Virus record (IMG/VR): IMGVR_UViG_3300048759_000066
Location: 1-40,279 of that record
DNA: 40,279 nucleotides
From: a virus
Reading direction: 5' to 3' (one strand)
The notes below the pieces were generated by a model. It was given only the letters and a program-made list of their open reading frames with translations. It made no database searches and was not told the DNA's origin. A program made the translations under genes and the position numbers. Shown one piece after another: positions 6,256-12,893 of the stretch. The first letter of the stretch is position 1. Every line of letters begins with the position of its first letter.

Positions 6256-6987
6256 CTATGGCATTACTGCACTCGTTTCAATGCGATGCGTATTTCGCCA
6301 GTTATAGATCGTGAGTATCATCTCCATATAGTCCCGAAAATTCGCTCTTGGCCCTATTCGGGAAATATGCTTTTCAAGATTATCCATCCATTTTTTCACT
6401 TCAAACTCCGGATGCTTCATGACTATTAGCAGAGCATTCCAAAATTTTGATGTCGATGTCCATTTATTATCTCCGGGCTGCTTTTTAATGAAATTTATTG
6501 TACCCCAACATAGTTCTATTTCTTTTGCGACTTGTCCTTCCTGGAAAATAAAATCTCCGTTCTTAAAGGATATCTTTTCTTCATATTTATTCCCCATTAC
6601 AATCATCAGAGCTATTCGGAGTGTAATATTGTTCTTTTTCATAAACTCTTCAAGCTTAATATATTCCGCAGAATGATTCTTTAAATGGAAGTTAAAATAG
6701 TCATTCATTGACCATTGTCGCGATATATTTAGTCGAATAATATCTTGAGCAACTAATTCCTCACGCATTTCATAATAAATCGGTAGGCTTAAGTTTCTGG
6801 CTGCGATTAATCGATGTTGGCCGTCAATAATCTCCATTTCTGCGTTTACCACAATCGGACGAAATTGAAGCATGTTTTTACTTAAAATACTTGTTTCCAA
6901 CATCTTTACATGTGCCGGTATTATGCCACCTTCCCTGTTATCATTGCGAAACTTAAATAAATTATAATCATTTGTCTTTTTTATCAT
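6256..6987 (-). CDS. ParB-like (ParB/Srx fold) protein
   Basis: Residues 20-65 carry the ParB N-terminal signature: IPAHVKMLETSI, then FRPIVVNAEMEIIDGQHR followed by LIAARNLSLPIYYE, with the G-x-H-R box that binds CTP or nucleotide in this fold. The rest is helical and basic. ParB proteins act in plasmid/prophage partition; related phage proteins regulate transcription or nick DNA. No ParA is present, so partition would need a host ATPase, or the protein has another role. It overlaps the upstream HTH gene by 20 bases, within the leftward operon. Confidence 0.7.
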   Translation of the reverse strand: MIKKTNDYNLFKFRNDNREGGIIPAHVKMLETSILSKNMLQFRPIVVNAEMEIIDGQHRLIAARNLSLPIYYEMREELVAQDIIRLNISRQWSMNDYFNFHLKNHSAEYIKLEEFMKKNNITLRIALMIVMGNKYEEKISFKNGDFIFQEGQVAKEIELCWGTINFIKKQPGDNKWTSTSKFWNALLIVMKHPEFEVKKWMDNLEKHISRIGPRANFRDYMEMILTIYNWRNTHRIETSAVMP

Positions 6988-7297
6988 ATTTATCCTTATA
7001 TTTTTTAAGTTCTTTCTCTAATTCATTGATTTTTGCATGATATTCTCCTACTTTTTTGCGCCCCTTACTTAAAAATTCCTCCCTTTGTTTTTTTACTCTT
7101 TCGGCACTTTCTTCCGCTAATTTCTGACCTTGAATAGCGTTGTATACTCTAATGCCTCCTCCCTTTCTAATCTCGATGTTTATCATATTATTTGTGCTTT
7201 TAATTTCGGCAGCTATTTCTGTGATGCTTTTTTTTGCATTGAGTCCGTCTTCGATGATTTCTCTTTCTAGTATTGTTAATGGTTTACGTTTCATCAA
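6968..7297 (-). CDS. Helix-turn-helix protein with C-terminal coiled coil (109 aa)
   Basis: The N-terminus (LTILEREIIEDGLNAKKSITEIAAEIKS) is an HTH like the one that opens IS30-family transposases. It is followed by a basic, Glu/Lys-rich coiled coil ending in KYDKKDK. There is no transposase catalytic domain, and length is complete, so it is a stand-alone DNA-binding protein. It overlaps the ParB-like gene downstream and the related HTH gene upstream. Confidence 0.6.
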   Translation of the reverse strand: MMKRKPLTILEREIIEDGLNAKKSITEIAAEIKSTNNMINIEIRKGGGIRVYNAIQGQKLAEESAERVKKQREEFLSKGRKKVGEYHAKINELEKELKKYKDKYDKKDK

Positions 7298-7634
7298 GTT
7301 CCTTCATTTTATCAAACAATATTTCTATTTGCATTTCGATGACCTTTATCCTTTCTTCAATATCGTTGTGTCCAGTCAGATTTTGATTTTTTTTATTGTT
7401 TTTACTGTCTGCATCCATTTGAGCTTTTTCGGCACAGTACTTTCCTTTCTCGCATCGTTTAAGCTCTTTTCCGATTGAAGTAATATGCACCCCAATCAAT
7501 TCTGCTATAAAAGTGTTATTTATCCCTGCATGGACGAGCTTTTCAATTTTCCTACGTTCATCTATTCCTATTACATTGTTGATTCCTTGCTTCCTCTTTT
7601 CCGAGATCTCTTCTTTTTCAAATAAATCATTCAT
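7284..7634 (-). CDS. Second helix-turn-helix protein (116 aa), relative of its neighbour
   Basis: The segment IDERRKIEKLVHAGINNTFI followed by AELIGVHITSIGKELKRCE is an IS30-like HTH; the following KGKYCAEKAQMD matches what usually follows that HTH. The C-terminal part is a predicted coiled coil (IEERIKVIEMQIEILFDKM). It shares architecture (HTH plus coiled coil) with the downstream neighbour, suggesting duplication and divergence. Its start overlaps the previous stop by eight bases. Confidence 0.6.
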   Translation of the reverse strand: MNDLFEKEEISEKRKQGINNVIGIDERRKIEKLVHAGINNTFIAELIGVHITSIGKELKRCEKGKYCAEKAQMDADSKNNKKNQNLTGHNDIEERIKVIEMQIEILFDKMKELDET

Positions 7635-7785
7635 CCGTAACGTCCTTGATTTGTATTTTTTTGTCCCATAACGGATTGATATTATATTTCTTCATCGCCC
7701 CGACTAAATGAGACATGCTTTTTGCCGTTATTTTGATCTCTTTTACCTTATTATTCTCTACCGTCTTAATGCTAAACGTCTTCAT
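7627..7785 (-). CDS. Small hypothetical protein (52 aa)
   Basis: ATG at 7785 lies 14 bases inside the recombinase gene end, and the stop overlaps the next start. The product (MKTFSIKTVENNKVKEIKIT, then SMSHLVGAMKKYNINPLW) is basic with a likely beta hairpin followed by a helix. No family is recognised; it could be a recombinase accessory or regulator. Confidence 0.6.
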   Translation of the reverse strand: MKTFSIKTVENNKVKEIKITAKSMSHLVGAMKKYNINPLWDKKIQIKDVTDE

Positions 7786-8680
7786 ATCGCCCTCTTGGAT
7801 GGAAGTGTTGAAACTTTTCTTGCATTTTAATACTACTCAATTGAGTATATCGCTGCGTGCTCGTTATGGAACTATGGCCCAGTATCTCCTGGATAAGCCT
7901 TAAGTCCGCGCCTTCATCAAGCAAATGTGTCGCGCAGGCATGTCTTAGGGTATGGGGCGTCACTCCCTCTAAGCGTGCCTTTTTTGCATGTCTTCCAACT
8001 ATCAAAGCGAGAAGTCTCCTCCCGATCCCTTTTTTGTGAGCTTGCGTGATGAACAAATATCCTTCCTCATGTCCTCTATAGTTTGCAAGATAGGTCGTTA
8101 TCCAGTGTTGCGCCTCTAAGTTTATTGGGATGGTTCTGGTCTTTTCTCCTTTTCCGCATACGATTGTAATGTGCTGGCCTTGATAGTTTTTGATCTCCAA
8201 ATCACATAGTTCTGAAGCTCTTAAGCCTGAAGAATACAAGAGTTCCATCATAGCTCTGTCTCTTACTCCAGCTTCATGGGTGATATCTATTCCTTTCATC
8301 ATCTGGCTCACTTCTTCCTTTGTTGGTACGTATGGCGCTTTAACCTTATGCCTTGGTATCTGAATATCTTCCGCTAAATCGACGTCAATGGCCTTAATTC
8401 GCTTCAGGTAACGAGAAAACGATCGTATGGACATATAGTATCGCCTAATGGTTGATTCGCTCTTCCCGGCCTTCTTTGTGTGTCCAAGGTAACTGGTGAT
8501 AATATCCGGTTTGAGTTGCTTAATGCGCTTCATACCTTTCTGTTCTGCGTACGATAAGAACGTTTCTATGTCCCTCGTGTAAGCATCAATTGTGTTCTGT
8601 CCCTTCGTCAGTAGCAGGCTCTCGCAGTAACTTTGCAGAGCTTGACTTAAGGCAGTCGAAGCCGTCCGTTGTGTTTTCAT
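7772..8680 (-). CDS. XerC/D-like tyrosine recombinase (integrase)
   Basis: The 302-residue protein has an N-terminal SAM-like core-binding domain (residues 10-100) and a catalytic domain with Arg154 (SSGLRASEL), Lys180 (GKGEKTR), His243-x-x-Arg246 (HTLRHACATHLL), His269 (LGHSS) and nucleophile Tyr278 (TQRYTQL). All catalytic residues are present. Length and motifs match XerC/XerD rather than long lambda-type integrases. It may resolve multimers of a circular prophage or integrate at a dif-like site. No attachment site can be proven, but the repeat-rich segment near 9705-9817 is a candidate. Confidence 0.9.
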   Translation of the reverse strand: MKTQRTASTALSQALQSYCESLLLTKGQNTIDAYTRDIETFLSYAEQKGMKRIKQLKPDIITSYLGHTKKAGKSESTIRRYYMSIRSFSRYLKRIKAIDVDLAEDIQIPRHKVKAPYVPTKEEVSQMMKGIDITHEAGVRDRAMMELLYSSGLRASELCDLEIKNYQGQHITIVCGKGEKTRTIPINLEAQHWITTYLANYRGHEEGYLFITQAHKKGIGRRLLALIVGRHAKKARLEGVTPHTLRHACATHLLDEGADLRLIQEILGHSSITSTQRYTQLSSIKMQEKFQHFHPRGRYEDV

Positions 8681-8846
8681 CTAATGGTATCCTTTGCATA
8701 TGGTGTTTTTTTTTAAGGTAACGGAGATACTTTATAACTATCTCCGTGGCCGTCAGGTCATGTTTTACTGCCATGATAAAAAGCATATCGTGCAAGTCTA
8801 CTGGTATGCGTATATGTAGTGTCTTTGTGCCTAAGTTATTTCTCAT
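8586..8846 (-). CDS. Small RHH-like DNA-binding protein (86 aa)
   Basis: The N-terminal half (TKTLHIRIPVDLHDMLFIMA, then TATEIVIKYLRYL) fits a ribbon-helix-helix fold: a short strand followed by two helices. The last ~30 residues overlap the recombinase start by 95 bases and look less constrained. It may be an excisionase-like or regulatory partner of the recombinase. The assignment rests on pattern only. Confidence 0.5.
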   Translation of the reverse strand: MRNNLGTKTLHIRIPVDLHDMLFIMAVKHDLTATEIVIKYLRYLKKKHHMQRIPLDENTTDGFDCLKSSSAKLLREPATDEGTEHN

Positions 8847-8905
8847 TAATTCCCTCCATTTATGACGTGTCGAACATACAATCCTGTGTCCTTTTGTTGC
8901 AAGTT

Positions 8906-9385
8906 TTATTCCTTATTGGCGTTGTCTAATGCGTTTTCTAAAGGTCTAATTGCTTCGTATGTTTCAAAGCATCTGAATTTTTTGGATTTTACGACTTGTA
9001 ACAAGTATTCTAGTTCCCTCTTTTCCGCATCGAAAAATTCCAGGCGATCCTTAGCTATTTCCAATGCTCCAGCGTAGTTATATCGTTCAAATTCCTGTAA
9101 TATCCGCTCCCAAGTCAATTGAGGGATTGTTGGCCCCCAATGCGACAGATATAAAGTGAAATTCCTGTCTTTTATTCCTTGTTTGTAGATATGGAGCTTA
9201 GTTGAATGTTGATCTTTGCATATATAAGCATGGTATCCGTATTCCTCTATGCGTTCAGTAAAGCGTTTGTTCACGTGTTTGTAGTGCGCCATTTCGGTAA
9301 TGATCGCCCTAACGCACGCTTCCATTTGGCACATGATTTTTAAGGCTTCAATGTCTTCTTGTATTTGTTTTTTGTTCCAATTCAT
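8906..9385 (-). CDS. Hypothetical protein (159 aa)
   Basis: The product is mixed: an N-terminal helix (KKQIQEDIEALKIMCQM), a central beta-rich part (GYHAYICKDQHSTKLHIYKQ) and a C-terminal helical end (KRELEYLLQVVKSKK). No family is recognised. It sits in a leftward cluster of small unknown genes upstream of the recombinase, separated from the next gene by 59 bases. Confidence 0.65.
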   Translation of the reverse strand: MNWNKKQIQEDIEALKIMCQMEACVRAIITEMAHYKHVNKRFTERIEEYGYHAYICKDQHSTKLHIYKQGIKDRNFTLYLSHWGPTIPQLTWERILQEFERYNYAGALEIAKDRLEFFDAEKRELEYLLQVVKSKKFRCFETYEAIRPLENALDNANKE

Positions 9386-9386
9386 G

Positions 9387-9500
9387 TTAGTTTTCCTCTT
9401 CTTCTTCGTAATTATCTTCTATTGTTTCATCATAAAAACCGTTACAGTTATTTTCATACATATCTTCTAATGCTTGATCTATCCATTCATATTCATTCAT
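9387..9500 (-). CDS. Very small acidic protein (37 aa)
   Basis: ATG at 9500 follows AAGGA at good spacing. The product is strongly acidic (MNEYEWIDQALEDMYENN and ending with a run of Glu). Small acidic phage proteins often mimic DNA or inhibit host enzymes, but nothing specific supports that here. It lies two bases upstream of the next gene start. Confidence 0.55.
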   Translation of the reverse strand: MNEYEWIDQALEDMYENNCNGFYDETIEDNYEEEEEN

Positions 9501-9517
9501 TGTTATTTCCTTTGTTG

Positions 9518-9661
9518 TTATTCATATGATTTTAAGTAAATATCTGTTGGTTCTTTTTCGGATTGGAAGCCTTTTGATTGAGCTTTAAACTTTTCTACAA
9601 ATTCCTCAAATTCTTTAAGATCTAGCCAATCCGTGATATGTTCTTTAGTGTCTTTATCCAT
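9518..9661 (-). CDS. Small hypothetical protein (47 aa)
   Basis: ATG at 9661 follows GAAGGA eight bases away. The product reads MDKDTKEHITDWLDLKEFEE, then VEKFKAQSKGFQ and a polar tail. It is charged and probably helical. No family is recognised. Confidence 0.55.
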   Translation of the reverse strand: MDKDTKEHITDWLDLKEFEEFVEKFKAQSKGFQSEKEPTDIYLKSYE

Positions 9662-9704
9662 TTTGTTTTCCTTCATTTGTTGTTGTTATTTCCGTTCCTG
9701 CTTT

Positions 9705-9817
9705 AGCTAGCTCCGATCTTATCCTGAACTGTTAATCGCGTACTAGGTGACTTAAACCGTCATGAACGTTCACTATAGCTAATGAACGTGTTGAAGGTTT
9801 AAACGACACAAGCTAGC
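9705..9817. repeat. Nested inverted and direct repeats in a 137-bp non-coding gap
   Basis: AGCTAGCT (9705-9712) pairs with AGCTAGC (9811-9817); inside it TTAAACC (9752-9758) pairs with GGTTTAA (9796-9802). At the centre ATGAACGT occurs twice, about 20 bases apart (9762 and 9782), once as part of GAACGTTC. The gap between small genes at 9662-9798 carries no open frame. Such nesting is expected of an origin, attachment site or partition site. Confidence 0.5.
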
Positions 9818-9978
9818 CAAGGTGTTATATTGCATTGCTTGCATTTGTATTCGTGTTGCTGGTCAATGTATTTCCAATTGTAACGATCGAATAATCTTAA
9901 GGATTCGGCTTGGCATTCCTCGTAAATGTATTCCCTGTTCTTTTGTTGGCTATAGGCTTGTTCTTCAAGTGTTAGCAT
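9799..9978 (-). CDS. Small Cys-containing hypothetical protein (59 aa)
   Basis: ATG at 9978 follows AAGGAG at good spacing. The product has a helical N-terminus (MLTLEEQAYSQQKNREYIYE), then NWKYIDQQHEYKCKQCNITP, whose C-x-x-C may be half of a zinc knuckle. The stop lies inside the inverted-repeat region. No family recognised. Confidence 0.55.
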   Translation of the reverse strand: MLTLEEQAYSQQKNREYIYEECQAESLRLFDRYNWKYIDQQHEYKCKQCNITPWLACVV

Positions 9979-9991
9979 TTTGTTTGTCTCC

Positions 9992-10270
9992 TTAGTTTTC
10001 TATAATGTATGAAAGTATTAAGCGATATTCTCCGTTCCATTGGCCATAAATCTGTGCTATTCTACCGTCAAATTTAAGATCTTTAGCTTTTGGAAAATCG
10101 CACCAGCTATTAACTCTCTCTCCGCGCGTGGTGTGGGTTTCAAAGGCAAAACGGTTTGTTTGGACTATGCTAACTATCCGTGTGGAAAATTCTCTTTCTA
10201 GTACGTGATTAAATCCTTTCCATACTGAGCCCAATTTTATTGCACGCTTAAAATCTGCTAATGTTGCCAT
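9992..10270 (-). CDS. Hypothetical protein (92 aa)
   Basis: The product (MATLADFKRAIKLGSVW, then REFSTRIVSIVQTNRFAF, ending GEYRLILSYIIEN) has alternating strand patterns and conserved-looking aromatic residues. I recall similar small proteins of unknown role in phages. It follows a purine-rich ribosome-binding site and lies 12 bases downstream of the next gene. Confidence 0.6.
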   Translation of the reverse strand: MATLADFKRAIKLGSVWKGFNHVLEREFSTRIVSIVQTNRFAFETHTTRGERVNSWCDFPKAKDLKFDGRIAQIYGQWNGEYRLILSYIIEN

Positions 10271-10282
10271 GTTTGTATCTCC

Positions 10283-10465
10283 TTAATAGTAAATGATTGC
10301 GTTAACTAATTTCACGGTGTAGATAATCGAGCCGGATAAGACTTCATCCAGAATGATACGTGCCTTTCTCAAGCTTGTTGCTGTTATGTCAATATTAGAT
10401 TCAATAGTAGGATAGTTAACGGACTGGCGATATCTAACTTTGAATGTATAATCCTGTTTGTTCAT
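10283..10465 (-). CDS. Hypothetical protein (60 aa), first gene of the leftward operon
   Basis: The product (MNKQDYTFKVRYRQSVNYPT, then ITATSLRKARIILDEVLSGS) has a strand-helix pattern. GGGAG precedes the start. It is the gene closest to the leftward promoter at 10560-10588, so it should be transcribed early. No family is recognised. Confidence 0.55.
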   Translation of the reverse strand: MNKQDYTFKVRYRQSVNYPTIESNIDITATSLRKARIILDEVLSGSIIYTVKLVNAIIYY

Positions 10466-10488
10466 GTTTGTATCTCCCTTTGTGTTTT

Positions 10489-10542
10489 GCGCTCTGAACT
10501 AATCTGGTTTCGATTGTGTTACCTACTTCAGATTGTGAGCGC
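10489..10542. promoter_or_regulatory. Inverted repeat in the divergent control region
   Basis: GCGCTC (10489-10494) and GAGCGC (10537-10542) form inverted arms, with partly matching TGAA/TTCA just inside them. They lie just downstream of the leftward promoter, a position suited to a repressor site or a leader hairpin. Confidence 0.4.
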
Positions 10543-10559
10543 GTTTTGTTATGTTCAGT

Positions 10560-10588
10560 AATATATCATATGTGTATTTATGTTGCAA
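10560..10588 (-). promoter_or_regulatory. Sigma-70-type leftward promoter
   Basis: On the minus strand TTGCAA (10588-10583) and TATATT (10565-10560) are separated by exactly 17 bases, close to the bacterial consensus. The -35 box lies in a perfect palindrome TGTTGCAACA (10581-10590), which could be an operator. It would drive the small-gene operon from 10465 leftward. Confidence 0.6.
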
Positions 10589-10682
10589 CACGTTTGTTTG
10601 TGTATTGTGTGAAATACGATTGTAGGGTATGTGTGAGATATGATTAAAAGAATAAGTTAACAAGTGTAAGTGGAGTAGTAAG

Positions 10683-11099
10683 GTGGGAAGGAAGAAAAAA
10701 GGCGAACGGTATTACAAGGAATCGGAATTTGAGTCGGACAAGGAGCTAAGAAAATGGGCGTTTGAGGAGCTTTGCGCACATATCGAGTCAGGGTTATCGC
10801 CACAAGGGTTTGAATTGCTTTCCGTTAATACTGTGAACGCTTGGTTTGAGAGATTCCCTGAGGAGTTTAGGAGGGATAGGTACGAAATCTCTTTAAGAAA
10901 AGGGTTCAACTGGTGGGAAAGCGTCGGAAAACGACAAACTCTTGGCACATGCAACGGGAATTCCCGAACGTGGTACTACAACATGAGTAATAAGTATGGA
11001 TGGAGTGATAGGCAGCATGTTGAGTCCAACGCAAAAGTAACGACGCAAGTACAGATAGTTAATTACGGCGATGGCAATGTAGTTAAGGATAGTACGTAG
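10683..11099 (+). CDS. terS: Terminase small subunit
   Basis: The 138-residue protein contains ELRKWAFEELCAHIESGLSP (an HTH-like recognition part), VNAWFERFPEEFRRDR and, near the C-terminus, GNSRTWYYNMSNKYGWSDR. The last pattern (W-x-y-N-M-x-N-r-y-g-W) is typical of phage small terminases that recognise the packaging site and stimulate the large subunit. GTG start with GGAG upstream. It is unusual that it lies about 6.4 kb before the large subunit, with the accessory genes and tRNAs between them. Confidence 0.75.
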   Translation: MGRKKKGERYYKESEFESDKELRKWAFEELCAHIESGLSPQGFELLSVNTVNAWFERFPEEFRRDRYEISLRKGFNWWESVGKRQTLGTCNGNSRTWYYNMSNKYGWSDRQHVESNAKVTTQVQIVNYGDGNVVKDST

Positions 11100-11417
11100 G
11101 CATAGTACAGTCATAACATTAATTATGCATAGTCTATTTTAGTATCAAGTAAAGTATTTAGTATCATCATCTATCAATGTAAATTAAAGATTGAAATTGT
11201 CTGCCTATTGAGGGGGGTTGCCCCATGTAGGCGGTATACATTCCTATTCAGGACAATCCCAAAAAATTTTTTATTCTCGTGACTTTTCCTATTTTTTTTC
11301 CATCTAAAGCACTTCTGTTCCGTCTTTTACCTAAGTACTTAACATTCAACGACTTATATCTTACTCCAAAAAACGAATAATCATTTACATACCTAAACCA
11401 TTAACACTAAGGCACTT
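11100..11417. other. Non-coding AT-rich region with one nested hairpin
   Basis: This 318-base stretch has no convincing gene on either strand. It contains a nested stem, GCCTA (11203-11207) with TAGGC (11228-11232) enclosing GGGG and CCCC, and several A- and T-tracts (near 11266 and 11294). It may be a termination or control region after the small terminase, or hold a packaging (pac) site; nothing proves either. Confidence 0.5.
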
Positions 11418-11555
11418 ATGACAAAAAAACTAAGCTTTCAGAAAAAAAAGTACTCCGATCAGATGTTGGTCATGGAGTGGCATTATCGACGTGAGAAGGA
11501 AGCGGCACAGATTCGGCACGCAAGAAAGATGGTCTTAAGAGGTGGTAGAGACTGA
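11418..11555 (+). CDS. Small basic protein (45 aa)
   Basis: ATG at 11418 follows AAGG at six bases. The product (MTKKLSFQKKKYSDQMLVME, then WHYRREKEAAQIRHARKM) is Lys/Arg/His-rich and helical, suggesting nucleic-acid contact. No family recognised. Confidence 0.5.
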   Translation: MTKKLSFQKKKYSDQMLVMEWHYRREKEAAQIRHARKMVLRGGRD

Positions 11556-11770
11556 ATTCTTATTATAAGAGATGGGCAAATTGTCATTTTCCCCTCCCTT
11601 ATATATCCCTCCCCTTTGCTACTAATACCCCCAAGAAGAAACCATCAAAAGAAGAAATTTTCATTATCCATTTAATTTGCGAGTTGTCAAGAAAAATTTT
11701 TGATTCAATTTTTTTGTATGCATTTTTTTTGAGTTTTGGTAAGTTAGATTTTTAAACCAAGGAGTCGGAA
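11556..11770. other. Non-coding AT-rich segment, probable promoter region
   Basis: No gene is seen. A small palindrome TCTTATTATAAGA lies just after the preceding gene. Near 11687 a TTGTCA is followed by long A/T tracts, then TATGCA; spacing does not fit a clean sigma-70 promoter, but some promoter for the accessory operon beginning at 11771 should lie here. Confidence 0.4.
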
Positions 11771-11965
11771 ATGGACGTCGAAGAGGAAGTTATTTTTCCA
11801 TGGAACTTAATTAAAGAAACTTGCGGGATAAAAAAATACAAGGAAATGGTTGATGAAATTAAAATTAGAAAGGAAAGAAGAAATGAACAAACGCGTGAAT
11901 CTATATACGAGGACGGCGATACCAGGGTCGATGATTGCATGGCTCTTGTCGTATTCGGTCAATAG
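11771..11965 (+). CDS. Hypothetical protein (64 aa)
   Basis: GGAG precedes the ATG at good spacing. The product begins MDVEEEVIFPWNLIKETCGI and continues with a charged helix. Its last 27 residues overlap the membrane-protein gene at 11883 and look less constrained. It is the first gene of the accessory operon; function unknown. Confidence 0.5.
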   Translation: MDVEEEVIFPWNLIKETCGIKKYKEMVDEIKIRKERRNEQTRESIYEDGDTRVDDCMALVVFGQ

Positions 11966-12074
11966 CAGTCTCCTTTGGGGTCTGGTGCACGGAGCCTTAG
12001 GGTGGATCTATGTCACTTACTGGTTGCTGAACAACACGGACATATGCGCATGGATTCGGACATGGGTGGTATAA
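11883..12074 (+). CDS. Small membrane protein, holin-like in size
   Basis: The 63-residue product has a basic N-terminus (MNKRVNLYTRTAIPGS) and two hydrophobic segments (MIAWLLSYSV and GLVHGALGWIYVTYWLL). I recall similar small membrane proteins with a TAIPGS-type start in many phages, without known function. The start at 11883 follows AAAGGAAAGAAG and is preferred over an upstream ATG at 11850. A holin role is possible but there is no lysin next to it. Confidence 0.55.
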   Translation: MNKRVNLYTRTAIPGSMIAWLLSYSVNSSLLWGLVHGALGWIYVTYWLLNNTDICAWIRTWVV

Positions 12075-12323
12075 ATGGCGGCAATAGATAAGATATACGG
12101 AAGCCGGGAAGAGTGGAAGGAACTTAGGGTATGGTTGAATACCAATCGCTGGGACTTTATGAAGAACATGTACACCGAGCCAGAGATCAGCGGGCCTCTT
12201 GCGAACTTTACGGAGGAACAGGATAAGTGGCTTTGGGAGAACTGTCCTTTGTTTTTCGTGAGGAACCGATTGAAAGAGCAGTATAAGGAATACGATTTAG
12301 AGGGAGAGTACCATGATAGTTGA
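12075..12323 (+). CDS. Hypothetical protein (82 aa)
   Basis: The start follows the previous stop directly. The product is rich in Trp (EEWKELRVWLNTNRWDFMKN, KWLWENCPLFFV) and Glu. It overlaps the zinc-ribbon gene by 11 bases. No family recognised. Confidence 0.6.
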   Translation: MAAIDKIYGSREEWKELRVWLNTNRWDFMKNMYTEPEISGPLANFTEEQDKWLWENCPLFFVRNRLKEQYKEYDLEGEYHDS

Positions 12324-12612
12324 AGTGACATTGAAACCGTGCCCCTGGTGTAAGAAGACGCCGGAGATCTACTTGCCTATTCACGAGACATATGAGGGTG
12401 AAAGTTGGCGATGGGGAGTCGAATGTAGGTGTGGAGAATGTTGGGTCAAACCGAAAGGTAAGCATGTTACGGTTAGGAAGAGTCAGAAGACGGATTACAT
12501 GAAGATCGTTGAGAAGCTGCGCAATTTAGCTTTGTATTGGAATTCGGGAAATGATTATAAAGCGTACGAGAAGAAACGGATTGATTTAAGTAAGATACCA
12601 GGAGCGAAATGA
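12313..12612 (+). CDS. Zinc-ribbon protein, Lar-like
   Basis: The N-terminus LKPCPWCKKTPEI and the downstream VECRCGECWVK give two C-x-x-C-type knuckles, the layout of Lar (restriction-alleviation) zinc ribbons found in phages. Lar proteins modulate host type I restriction. The C-terminal ~45 residues (KIVEKLRNLALYWNSGN) form a helix also typical of that family. The functional call is inferred from the family. Confidence 0.6.
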   Translation: MIVEVTLKPCPWCKKTPEIYLPIHETYEGESWRWGVECRCGECWVKPKGKHVTVRKSQKTDYMKIVEKLRNLALYWNSGNDYKAYEKKRIDLSKIPGAK

Positions 12613-12893
12613 TGATGGGATTTTTTGGAAGAAGTAGCTTTATACCGGAGTTTAGTGAAACACCCAGTCTGCAGCAAAAGATGGAAAGATGGATTCGCGT
12701 CGAAAATGGACTTCCTGATAGTGACAGGTTAGTTCAGACTGTGATAAAAAAGAAAAGTTTTGATAAAATTGAGAAATCTTTTTTAGAACTTCAGAATTTT
12801 TGTCCCCGTAATGGATGGTTAGGTTCTTCCGGGGTAATTGCATGGAAAGAGTGTGATTCTGAGTTATTAAGTATGATTAAGGAAAAACAATGA
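12609..12893 (+). CDS. Hypothetical protein (94 aa), possible DUF551 relative
   Basis: The stretch MERWIRVENGLPDSDRLVQTV resembles the W-I-x-V-x-x-x-L-P opening of DUF551 phage proteins, but the usual C-terminal W-M-P-L-P is not seen; instead the protein has GWLGSSGVIAWKE. It overlaps RtcB by ATGA. Function unknown. Confidence 0.5.
   Translation: MMMGFFGRSSFIPEFSETPSLQQKMERWIRVENGLPDSDRLVQTVIKKKSFDKIEKSFLELQNFCPRNGWLGSSGVIAWKECDSELLSMIKEKQ

Noticed and set aside
6968-7634. IS30 insertion sequence remnant
   Set aside because: Only the HTH is similar; both proteins are complete, there is no DDE domain and no terminal inverted repeats were seen.
9700-9820. CRISPR-like repeats
   Set aside because: Repeats are short, nested and inverted, with no regular spacers; no Cas genes are present.
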